A stretch of 17,664 bases of DNA from an uncultured Actinomyces sp. (lineage in GTDB: Bacteria; Actinomycetota; Actinomycetes; Actinomycetales; Actinomycetaceae): NCBI GenBank assembly GCA_916719935.1, contig CAKAPY010000005.1, positions 1-17,664 on the forward strand, read 5' to 3'. This document shows positions 8,364 through 15,584 of the stretch, one piece after another (within the stretch, counting starts at the first letter, position 1; every line of letters begins with the position of its first letter). Made by a program: the position numbers and the translations under genes. The notes under the pieces were generated by a model. That model was not told where the DNA came from. It did not search any database and worked only from the letters and a program-made list of their open reading frames with translations.

Positions 8364-8453
8364 AAACGGTGTGGGCGGATGTGCAGAGACTCGAAAAGAG
8401 TAATGATTTAAGTGGTACATAAGCTCAAACAGAATTAAGGAACAGCGAACGCT

Positions 8454-10121
8454 ATGAGGACGATGGAGACCGATGTCGTAGTCATTGGCGGCGGCTCAAC
8501 CGGCGCCGGCGTTGTCCGCGATGTTGTAATGCGCGGATTCCGCGCAATACTTCTTGACCGAGCTGACATGGCTCAAGGAACCTCAGGTCGCTACCACGGC
8601 CTGCTCCACTCCGGTGGACGCTACATCGCATCCGATCCGGAATCAGCAACCGAATGCGCCGAAGAGAACGCAATTGTCTCGCGTATTAATGCCGATGCCG
8701 TTGAAAGGACAGGCGGCCTTTTCGTCACGACATCCGCCGATGATGAGGAATACGCAGATCTCTTCCTTGAGCGCGCGCGAGCAGCCCACGTTCCCGCCGA
8801 AGAGATTTCTCCCGCCGAGGCCCTGCGCCGTGAACCCCGACTGGACCCCCACCTCAAGAGGGCTTTTGCGGTTGAAGATGGAACCGTTGACGGGTGGCGT
8901 ATGACATGGGGCGCAGCTCGCTCCGCTATTGCCTATGGTGCTCAGATCCTTACCTACACGCGAGCAACCGGAATTCAGCGCTCAGATGATCGCATCGAAG
9001 CGGTTTTTGCGCGTGATGAACGAACCGGCGAAGACATCCGCATCGATTGCTCCTTCGTTTTGAACTGCGGTGGTCCTTGGGCGGGACAGATCGCTGCTCT
9101 TGCTGACTGCCACGGCGTTGAGGTTGTCCCCGGTGCGGGAATCATGATTGCAATGAATCACCGCCTCTCACAGACGGTCATTAACCGTTGTATCTGGCCC
9201 GCAGACGGCGACATCCTGGTTCCGGTCCACCCGGTGTGCATCATCGGTACGACGGACCTTAAGGCTGAAGATCCGGATAAGCTTCCGATTCTTGCCGACC
9301 AGGTTCAGCAAATGCTCGATGCCGGTGAAGCATTGATTCCAGGCTTCCGTCAATCGCGTGCTCTTCACGCATGGGCAGGCGCGCGGCCGCTGATTAAGGA
9401 CAGTCGTGTCTCTGAGTCAGATACCCGCCACATGGCACGTGGAATGCACGTTGTCGACCACCTGAACCGCGACGGCGTTGATGGCATCTTGACTATTGCT
9501 GGCGGTAAGCTCACGACCTACCGCCTCATGGCTGAACGCATCGTTGACATCATGTGTCAGCAGATGGGCGAGGATCGCCCCTGTCGTACAGCGGAAGAAG
9601 CTGTTCCCGAGGCAGAAGGAAAGTCGAACTACTACATCGGCCACCGCCTCGACGAAGTCGAACACCACGGAAAGTCACCTTCCAGCGAAGAGATTATCTG
9701 TGAGTGCGAGCTTGTCACCCGCGAGATGCTTGAACGCACCATGGATGCGCTTCCCGGAGGCCAGCTTGACGACGTCCGTCGTCAGATTCGCTTGGGAATG
9801 GGACCCTGCCAAGGTGGCTTCTGCTCGCAGCGCAGCGCAGGAATTGCACATGAACGCGGTGATATTGATGCTCCTCGTGCGAACGAATTGCTTCGTTTGT
9901 TCCTGAAGAACCGTTGGATTGGTTTGTGGCCGATCCTCTTCGGAAAGCAGGCGCGTCAGGCAGCCTTGGATAACTGGATCCACGAAGGAACTCTTGACGT
10001 CGAACATTTGCCGACCACCCCTGAGGCGGTTCCGCGTGAATGTGAATACTGGGATGCCCTTGAAGGCGAGGAAGAAAACCCCACAGCTGGGGAAGAGAAG
10101 GAAGGTCATACTCATGCGTGA
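8454..10121 (+). CDS. glpA: Anaerobic glycerol-3-phosphate dehydrogenase, subunit A (FAD)
   Basis: This 555-aa catalytic subunit oxidises sn-glycerol-3-phosphate to dihydroxyacetone phosphate and passes electrons through GlpB and GlpC to quinone. The N-terminal Rossmann FAD site is VVVIGGGSTGAG (residues 8-19), followed by the DAO-family stretch GTSGRYHGLLHSGGRY. The C-terminal BFD-like [2Fe-2S] domain shows Cys416-x-Cys418 and Cys452-x4-Cys457 (PCQGGFC), which separates GlpA from the shorter aerobic GlpD. Residues after about 530 are an acidic Glu-rich tail. The start is ATG 8454 with AAGGAA 11 nt upstream; a second ATG at 8463 has poor spacing to any ribosome site. Its end overlaps glpB by eight nt, so translation is likely coupled. 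No glpF or glpK is adjacent. Confidence 0.96.
   Translation: MRTMETDVVVIGGGSTGAGVVRDVVMRGFRAILLDRADMAQGTSGRYHGLLHSGGRYIASDPESATECAEENAIVSRINADAVERTGGLFVTTSADDEEYADLFLERARAAHVPAEEISPAEALRREPRLDPHLKRAFAVEDGTVDGWRMTWGAARSAIAYGAQILTYTRATGIQRSDDRIEAVFARDERTGEDIRIDCSFVLNCGGPWAGQIAALADCHGVEVVPGAGIMIAMNHRLSQTVINRCIWPADGDILVPVHPVCIIGTTDLKAEDPDKLPILADQVQQMLDAGEALIPGFRQSRALHAWAGARPLIKDSRVSESDTRHMARGMHVVDHLNRDGVDGILTIAGGKLTTYRLMAERIVDIMCQQMGEDRPCRTAEEAVPEAEGKSNYYIGHRLDEVEHHGKSPSSEEIICECELVTREMLERTMDALPGGQLDDVRRQIRLGMGPCQGGFCSQRSAGIAHERGDIDAPRANELLRLFLKNRWIGLWPILFGKQARQAALDNWIHEGTLDVEHLPTTPEAVPRECEYWDALEGEEENPTAGEEKEGHTHA
10098..10105 (+). promoter_or_regulatory. Ribosome binding site that fixes the glpB start
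   Basis: AAGGAAGG lies inside the end of glpA, eight nt before ATG 10114. It selects this start over the upstream in-frame ATG at 9919, which would add 65 residues that are only the out-of-frame reading of glpA. Confidence 0.7.
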
Positions 10122-11361
10122 CGCAGTCGTTATCGGAGCGGGCCTTGCCGGTCTTGCTGCCAGCATCCGACTGGCACAGCGCGGAGCGAAGGTTACTCTT
10201 GTCACCAAGGGAATTGGTGGACTTCAACTGGGACAGGGAACAATCGACGCCCTTGGGTATGCCCCCGAGTTCGTTCAGCATCCCTTAGAGGCCATTGAGA
10301 ACCTGGCCAATGAACGTCCGGAGCACCCCTATGCTCGACTTGGCGTGGATTCGGTTGCGCAATCCTTCGAATGGATCCGTGAACTTCTTGGCCCTGAACT
10401 CCTTGTCGGATCGCTTGATCATAACGTTCGCATCCCAACTGCACTCGGTGCACTGCGTCCCACTGCGTTGTATCAGCCTTCGATGGAGGCTGGAATCCCG
10501 GTTGGCCAGGAATTTCTGATTGTCGGTTTCAACCGCCTCAAGGACTTCTACCCGGCACTGGCAGCAGAGAATCTGCGCTTGCAAAAGGATGCAAATGGTA
10601 ATCCGATTTCGGCGCGATCTGCGTACGTCGATTTGGACGTCCGCGGTGAAGAACGCGACATAACGGGAACCAACTTCGCCCGTGCGCTCGACCTGAAAGA
10701 AAACCGCGTTCGCTTGGTTGAACTGCTCAAACAGATCGTTCGCCCCGGTGAAACGGTTGGTCTTCCTGCCGTATTAGGACTCAATGATCCGACTGCTTGG
10801 AAAGACATCCAAGAGATGCTCGGTCATCCCGTGTTCGAGATCATTTTGCAACCGCCGTCGGTTCCCGGGATGCGCCTCAATCAGGAGCTCACTGAGATCG
10901 CGAAGGCGAACTGCCGTGTCATGCTGGGATCGTCGTTGGTTTCTTACGAGGCCGATGGCGACCGACTGCGCAGCGTGACCATTTCAACCGCGGGACACCC
11001 GCGCACCATTGAAACGAAGACTCTGATCCTTGCAGCCGGTGGTTTTGAGTCCGGCGCTCTGGAGATTGATTCTTACGGTAACGTCAGCGATACCGTAATG
11101 GGTCTTCCGCTGACCGGTGTCGATACCACCTTGCTGAATGGTGATTTTTGGGGAAGCGAACAGCCTCTTTTCGAGGTTGGCTTTGATGTTGATGAGCACA
11201 TGCGTGTGTGCACTCCTGGCGCAGGCCCCGTGTACGCCAATGTGTACGCGGCCGGCGGAAACCTGAGCGGTGCAACCCGTTGGAAGGAAAAGTCCGGTGA
11301 CGGAATTGCACTGGCAAGTGCGCTGCGCGCAGCGGATTCGATTGTGGAGGAACTTCAATGA
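10114..11361 (+). CDS. glpB: Anaerobic glycerol-3-phosphate dehydrogenase, subunit B
   Basis: This 415-aa flavoprotein subunit of GlpABC is close in length to the E. coli protein. It opens with the dinucleotide-binding fold VVIGAGLAGLAASIRLAQRG, followed by KGIGGLQLGQGTIDALGY, a stretch typical of GlpB. A second nucleotide-contact segment, TLILAAGGFESGAL, lies near residue 305. It is thought to link the catalytic GlpA to the membrane-side iron-sulfur subunit GlpC. It overlaps glpA by eight nt and glpC by four (ATGA at 11358-11361), so all three should be made from one message in fixed ratio. Confidence 0.94.
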   Translation: MRDAVVIGAGLAGLAASIRLAQRGAKVTLVTKGIGGLQLGQGTIDALGYAPEFVQHPLEAIENLANERPEHPYARLGVDSVAQSFEWIRELLGPELLVGSLDHNVRIPTALGALRPTALYQPSMEAGIPVGQEFLIVGFNRLKDFYPALAAENLRLQKDANGNPISARSAYVDLDVRGEERDITGTNFARALDLKENRVRLVELLKQIVRPGETVGLPAVLGLNDPTAWKDIQEMLGHPVFEIILQPPSVPGMRLNQELTEIAKANCRVMLGSSLVSYEADGDRLRSVTISTAGHPRTIETKTLILAAGGFESGALEIDSYGNVSDTVMGLPLTGVDTTLLNGDFWGSEQPLFEVGFDVDEHMRVCTPGAGPVYANVYAAGGNLSGATRWKEKSGDGIALASALRAADSIVEELQ

Positions 11362-12632
11362 GCCTGGAAATGGCACCCAGCGTCGAAGAAAGTGACGTTC
11401 TGGGGATTAACGGAGGCGAATTTGGCCTTCGATCAACCCTGGATGCCTGCGTGAAGTGCACGATCTGCGAAACGCAATGCCCGGTCATGCGCGTGACAGA
11501 TCTTTTCGCCGGCCCCAAGTACTCTGGACCGCAATCTGAGCGCTATCGCAAAGATGGGCACATTGTCGACCACTCGATTGACTATTGCTCCTCATGTGGT
11601 ACCTGCTCGCTGGTGTGCCCGCAGGGCGTGAAGGTCACTGAGATGATCCACCATGCACGTACCGACATGAAGAAGAAGCAGGGAATCCCGCTTCGTGACC
11701 AGCTGATTGGTCGTACCGGCCTGATCGGCTCCGTCATGACTCCTTTTGCGCCCATTGCAAACTGGGCACTGGACGTGAAGCCAATTCGTGTCGCGATGGA
11801 AAAGGTCATCGGTGTTGACCGCAACGCTCCCATGCCTCGCGCATATGGACGCACTTTCGAAAGCTGGTTCAAGAAGCACACCCCGCTTCCTGAGTCAGGC
11901 ACAAAGGGACAGGTCATCTTCTTCCATGGATGCGCCGGCCAATACTTTGAGGTCGAAACCTCCATCCACTCCGTCTTGGTATTGGAGCACCTGGGCTACG
12001 AAGTTCTAGTCCCGCACCACGGCTGCTGTGGTCTGGCTCTTCAGTCCAATGGCCTCTACGACGAATCGCGAAAGTATGTCTCGCGCCTGACGAACGACTT
12101 GCGCAAGGCAAACCGCGATGCGCCGATCATTTCTTCCTCAGGTTCCTGTGGTGGCATGCTCCGTCACGAAGCTCACGATATTTTGGGAATGGATACCCCC
12201 GAGCTCCGCGATGTTGCCTCACGTACCTGGGATATCTGCGAGTTCCTTATTGATCTTTACGATCGTGGGGAGCTTGACATGGACATGCAGCGCATCGATG
12301 TCACCATTCCGTACCACGCACCCTGCCAGCTCAAGTCTCAAGGTCTAGGTATGCCTGCCGTTGAGCTTATGAGCCTGATCCCCGGTGTAACGGTGAAGGA
12401 ATCCCAACAGCCCTGCTGTGGCATTGCTGGAACCTACGGAATGAAGAAAGAAAAGTACGCGATCGCTCAGGCGGTTGGAAAGCCCGTGTTTGACTTCGTT
12501 AAGCAGGTCAATGTCGAGCTTGCCGCGTGCGATACCGAAACCTGCCGTTGGCAGATCCGTACTGCAACGGGTGCGAATGTTGTTCACCCGATTTGGCTGC
12601 TTCACAAGGCCTACGGTCTTCCCGAAGGCTGA
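11358..12632 (+). CDS. glpC: Anaerobic glycerol-3-phosphate dehydrogenase, subunit C (Fe-S)
   Basis: This 424-aa iron-sulfur subunit carries electrons to the quinone pool. Two ferredoxin-type [4Fe-4S] motifs come first: Cys31-x2-Cys34-x2-Cys37-x3-Cys41-Pro and Cys77-x2-Cys80-x2-Cys83-x3-Cys87-Pro. Two cysteine-rich CCG domains follow, with HHGCCGLAL near residue 220 and QPCCGIAGTYG near residue 352, the heterodisulfide-reductase-like modules. No membrane helix is evident, so attachment is likely peripheral. The start ATG overlaps the glpB stop and has GGAGGAA about seven nt upstream. It is slightly longer than the E. coli protein because of a 20- to 30-residue N-terminal lead. A large hairpin follows the stop codon. 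Confidence 0.95.
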   Translation: MSLEMAPSVEESDVLGINGGEFGLRSTLDACVKCTICETQCPVMRVTDLFAGPKYSGPQSERYRKDGHIVDHSIDYCSSCGTCSLVCPQGVKVTEMIHHARTDMKKKQGIPLRDQLIGRTGLIGSVMTPFAPIANWALDVKPIRVAMEKVIGVDRNAPMPRAYGRTFESWFKKHTPLPESGTKGQVIFFHGCAGQYFEVETSIHSVLVLEHLGYEVLVPHHGCCGLALQSNGLYDESRKYVSRLTNDLRKANRDAPIISSSGSCGGMLRHEAHDILGMDTPELRDVASRTWDICEFLIDLYDRGELDMDMQRIDVTIPYHAPCQLKSQGLGMPAVELMSLIPGVTVKESQQPCCGIAGTYGMKKEKYAIAQAVGKPVFDFVKQVNVELAACDTETCRWQIRTATGANVVHPIWLLHKAYGLPEG

Positions 12633-12641
12633 GATTTAAAG

Positions 12642-12688
12642 AGTATCCCCGGGCGGCGCGCAGACGATGCGCCCCCGGGGATATTACT
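12642..12688 (+). terminator. GC-rich hairpin after glpC
   Basis: TATCCCCGGG (12644-12653) pairs with CCCGGGGATA, and GGCGCG inside it can partly pair with TGCGCC, giving a long strong stem around the loop CAGACGA. It starts just past the glpC stop and ends only about 10 nt before the SDR start. There is no U-run after it. It may therefore act as a transcript-end stabiliser or a weak terminator rather than a classical intrinsic one. Confidence 0.6.
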
Positions 12689-12690
12689 GT
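12685..12690 (+). promoter_or_regulatory. -10 box of a probable leaderless SDR mRNA
   Basis: TACTGT (TANNNT) is followed by six bases (TACCCC) and then ATG 12697, with no Shine-Dalgarno sequence. This is the same geometry as at the M13 gene. The box overlaps the end of the post-glpC hairpin, and no clear -35 is seen, so the promoter call is moderate. Confidence 0.4.
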
Positions 12691-12696
12691 TACCCC

Positions 12697-13452
12697 ATGA
12701 GTATCTCTCGCCGTGTCGTTGTCACAGGAGCCTCCAGTGGAATCGGGGAAGCAACCGCCCGTCTTCTGGCTGAACATGGATGGCAGGTCGTTGCCGTAGC
12801 TCGACGCCGCGAGCGCCTAGAGGCCCTTGCCGATGAGATTGGTTGCGAGTATTGGGCAGCTGACCTTAGTGACCATGCGCAGGTTGAAGAGATGGCTGCG
12901 CACGTCTTGAAAGGCGGCCCCGTTGATGCGCTGGTGAATAACGCCGGCGGAGCTATCGGTGTTGATCGGGTCGCTGACGCAGATCCTGCAAGGTGGAGCG
13001 CAATGTTTGAGCTTAATGTCCTCACGGCTTTGCATTGCACGCGCGCATTTCTCCCCTCGATGCGCGAGAGGGGAGGCGACCTTGTCTTCCTGACCTCGAC
13101 CGCCGCCCACGACACCTATCCGGGAGGCGGTGGCTACGTTGCAGCTAAGCATGCTGAACGCGTCATCGCGAATACCTTGCGCCAAGAATTGGTGGGTGAA
13201 CCCGTGCGTGTGATCGAAATTGCCCCAGGTATGGTGCGGACTGAAGAGTTTTCTCTCAACCGACTGGGCTCCCAAGAAGCTGCTGACCGCGTCTACGATG
13301 GCGTCGCCCAGCCGCTTCTTGCCGAGGACATCGCCGAGGCAATCGTGTGGACCCTAGAGCGCCCACGTCACGTCAATATCGATTCGATGATCGTTCGCCC
13401 GGTTGCTCAGGCGACGAATACTCTTGTGGCTCGAACTGTGCACGAGGCCTAG
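12697..13452 (+). CDS. Short-chain dehydrogenase, YdfG/serine 3-dehydrogenase-like
   Basis: This 251-aa cytoplasmic classical SDR has the cofactor site TGASSGIGEAT at its N-terminus. Basic residues follow strand 2 (ARRRERLEAL), which favours NADP(H). The structural NNAGG is present, and the catalytic set is Ser in FLTSTAAH plus YVAAK (Tyr-x3-Lys). The C-terminal part (EIAPGMVRTEEFS, then RPRHVNIDSMIVRPVAQA) follows the E. coli YdfG pattern. That group oxidises 3-hydroxy acids and serine and reduces aldehydes such as malonic semialdehyde. An in-frame ATG at 12667 lies inside the hairpin stem and would prefix ten unlikely residues, so ATG 12697 is used. It follows glpC in the same direction but probably has its own promoter. 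The exact substrate is unknown. Confidence 0.9.
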   Translation: MSISRRVVVTGASSGIGEATARLLAEHGWQVVAVARRRERLEALADEIGCEYWAADLSDHAQVEEMAAHVLKGGPVDALVNNAGGAIGVDRVADADPARWSAMFELNVLTALHCTRAFLPSMRERGGDLVFLTSTAAHDTYPGGGGYVAAKHAERVIANTLRQELVGEPVRVIEIAPGMVRTEEFSLNRLGSQEAADRVYDGVAQPLLAEDIAEAIVWTLERPRHVNIDSMIVRPVAQATNTLVARTVHEA

Positions 13453-13495
13453 AACAGACGTTGCAGGTCGCGGTCGCTCTCTTTGATTTGCTCAG

Positions 13496-13517
13496 TTATG
13501 CACGTAGCGTGGCATAA
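13496..13517. other. Small hairpin over the TauE-like stop codon
   Basis: TTATG (13496-13500) pairs with CATAA (13513-13517), and CACG (13501-13504) with CGTG (13508-13511), leaving one bulged G and a three-base loop. It lies at the convergent SDR and TauE ends, but has no U-run in either direction. It may aid termination or mRNA stability; chance is also possible. Confidence 0.3.
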
Positions 13518-14311
13518 GCGCTCACGCTTGCAACTGCGATCAAAAGAACAATAAATGCCCAGGCTAGTGCGGTCGAGCTTACCCTTCGAGTAAGTCGTGC
13601 TCCGACAACGCCTCCGCACATCGAGGCCGCAGCGAAGCATGCAACCATCACCCCGGCCTCGGCACTGATATCCAAGGTTCCACCCAGTGCACGCGAAGCC
13701 AAGCCGAACATTGCCGTAATGAGCATGATCAGCAGGGACGTCGCGGATGCTTTTTTCATTGGGTAGCGCAGAACAAGGTGAAGCGCAGGAACGATAGCGA
13801 AACCCCCGCCGACACCAAAGAAACCGGTGAGAAAACCTGTCAAGCTAGCGAGAAGAAGTACTAGGGCTGCCTTCTTAAGCGTCGACGCAAGCGAGTGTGG
13901 GGAATCCTCAGGTGCAGCCTCGTCAATCGACGAAGGAGATCCGTCAGTGCGGGCACGCAACTGTTTGTGCACCATGAATACCGCGACAAATGCCAGAAGA
14001 ATACAAAACTCCAGCATGAGCGTGCGTGCTGAGACCAAAGGATTAAGGGTAGAACCGCCCCAGGTGCCAACAATCCCCGCGAAGGCAAAAAGGCTTCCGT
14101 GCTTCCAATCAACGTGGCCGCTGGGCGCGCGGGTCACCAATGAAACGCATGCGGTCGCACCGACGATGATGAGCGACAATGTCGCAGCTTGATGCGGATT
14201 TTGACCCAAGAGATACACCAAGACGGGAACAGAGAGAATTCCGCCACCGGCCCCTAGCGCTCCAACAACAATGCCAATGCCGATGCCGACGATTGCCGCC
14301 TCAATGAGCAC
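13496..14311 (-). CDS. TauE/SafE-family anion (sulfite/sulfur oxyanion) exporter
   Basis: This 271-aa membrane protein has about eight helices and the family's internal duplication. The Gly-rich segment VVGALGAGGGILSVP near the N-terminus is mirrored by LTGFFGVGGGFAIVP near residues 155-170. A polar loop of about 40 residues (TDGSPSSIDEAAPEDSPH) separates the halves. Family members export sulfite, sulfoacetate or related anions, or act in sulfur uptake. The start is GTG 14309-14311, supported by AAGGAGGA five nt upstream. Its first codons overlap the end of the anSME gene by 11 nt, which ties it to that cassette, so a role in removing sulfate or sulfite from the cell is the best inference. 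It converges on the SDR gene across 43 nt. A small imperfect hairpin covers its stop codon (13496-13517). Confidence 0.88.
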   Translation of the reverse strand: MLIEAAIVGIGIGIVVGALGAGGGILSVPVLVYLLGQNPHQAATLSLIIVGATACVSLVTRAPSGHVDWKHGSLFAFAGIVGTWGGSTLNPLVSARTLMLEFCILLAFVAVFMVHKQLRARTDGSPSSIDEAAPEDSPHSLASTLKKAALVLLLASLTGFLTGFFGVGGGFAIVPALHLVLRYPMKKASATSLLIMLITAMFGLASRALGGTLDISAEAGVMVACFAAASMCGGVVGARLTRRVSSTALAWAFIVLLIAVASVSAYATLRA

Positions 14312-15584
14312 CGTGATCCTCCTTGATCGGGGGTGTGAGTCCTAGTGAATGAGCAATGCTTGGATCCATGATTTGATCAGCGCTTGCGCCGCGCGAGATC
14401 AAGAAGGCCATCGCTTTGAAGTAGGGGAGAGCATGGGAATAGAAATGCCGGTATCCCTGGCAGAGGTAATTGTGCGAAGGCCCAGAATCAGTCGCGATGA
14501 AACGGTCCTTTGGACATCCACCCCAGCACAAACGCAGGAAGGGACACTTCCAGCATTCATCATCCAGATCTTGCTTCTTCGTATCAAAAGCACGCATCTT
14601 TTCCGAAGTTGCAAGGGTCGGGAAATCAGTTTGCGCAATGTTGCCGACAAGCCACTCGGGCTCAACCCAGTGATCGCAGGCGTAGACATCCCCATTAAAC
14701 TCCATCGCCATATTCGCCCCACATGATGGCGCGTGGACACATACGCTTGCTGAACCAAAGAGCGCAGAGATCGAGGAATCGAAATCTTGTACGAAGACGG
14801 AGCCCACGTCAGAGTAGACCCACTCATCAAAAATTGCGCAGAGGAAATTTCCGTACCCTTCCGGTGAAGTGGAACGTGAGGTCACGCAGTCTCCGTCTTG
14901 ACGGTAGAGGAGTGCCGAGCTTCCACTTCTCCACCCGAGTTCGGCTTGGCGCAGGTGCTCGCGAGGAACACGCTCGACGATCGGGATAAATTGCATATAC
15001 TGCGCTCCGAGTTCATCTCGGAAATAGCGGTAGACCTCAAGGCCGTGGTTTTCGTTAGCAGCGTGGACTGTGCACAAGATATTGGTGTCAACATCGGCGT
15101 TACGTAGGTGTTCCCACCCGCGGATCACCATCGAGTGCGTTCCATGCCCGCCACGGTTCAGGCGATAGGCATCGTGAAGAGGAGCCGGGCCATCGATAGA
15201 GATACCGACAAGGAAATTATGTTCCTTGAAAAAACTGGCCCATGACGGCGTAACGAGTGTCCCATTGGTTTGAATAGCATGGCGGACCTCTTGGGTGGGA
15301 CGACGATACTTTTCGCACAGCTCAATGAGGTGCTCGAAAAAAGGTAGGCCGCGCAAAGTCGGCTCACCTCCCTGCCAGAGCATGGTGACTTCTCCGTCGA
15401 GGCTGGCTGATAGAAAATTCTTGACGTACGTCTCGAGAGTTTCTTCGCTCATCGACTGTCGTTTTTGATCGTAAAGCAGTTCCTTCGAAAGGAAGAAGCA
15501 GTACTGGCAGTCAAGGTTGCAGGCGGCTCCCGTTGGTTTGGCGACAACTGAGAAGGGGAGCGTGGGGGCGGGGGAATGCGTCAT
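14301..15584 (-). CDS. Anaerobic sulfatase-maturating radical SAM enzyme (anSME)
   Basis: This 427-aa enzyme converts the active-site Cys or Ser of a type I sulfatase to formylglycine using S-adenosylmethionine, without oxygen. The radical SAM cluster is Cys22-x3-Cys26-x2-Cys29 (CNLDCQYCF), followed by MLWQGGEPTLRG (SAM-binding GGEP). The C-terminal SPASM domain binds two auxiliary [4Fe-4S] clusters. It shows CVHAPSCGANMAMEFNGDVY, CDHWVEP, then CWKCPFLRLCWGGCPKDRF and a final Cys in YLCQGYRHF, all close to the known anSME pattern. ATG 15584 is the start: it overlaps the ROK stop as ATGA and has AAGGGA upstream. The open frame extends to 16145, but that part is ROK read out of frame. With a sulfatase two genes away, the maturase role is well supported. 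Confidence 0.95.
   Translation of the reverse strand: MTHSPAPTLPFSVVAKPTGAACNLDCQYCFFLSKELLYDQKRQSMSEETLETYVKNFLSASLDGEVTMLWQGGEPTLRGLPFFEHLIELCEKYRRPTQEVRHAIQTNGTLVTPSWASFFKEHNFLVGISIDGPAPLHDAYRLNRGGHGTHSMVIRGWEHLRNADVDTNILCTVHAANENHGLEVYRYFRDELGAQYMQFIPIVERVPREHLRQAELGWRSGSSALLYRQDGDCVTSRSTSPEGYGNFLCAIFDEWVYSDVGSVFVQDFDSSISALFGSASVCVHAPSCGANMAMEFNGDVYACDHWVEPEWLVGNIAQTDFPTLATSEKMRAFDTKKQDLDDECWKCPFLRLCWGGCPKDRFIATDSGPSHNYLCQGYRHFYSHALPYFKAMAFLISRGASADQIMDPSIAHSLGLTPPIKEDHGAH

Noticed and set aside
9919..10113. 65-residue N-terminal extension of GlpB
   Set aside because: It is fully inside glpA in another frame. The FAD fold begins right at ATG 10114, which has its own ribosome binding site.
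12667..12696. ATG 12667 as the SDR start
   Set aside because: It lies inside the hairpin after glpC and would add residues before a standard SDR N-terminus.
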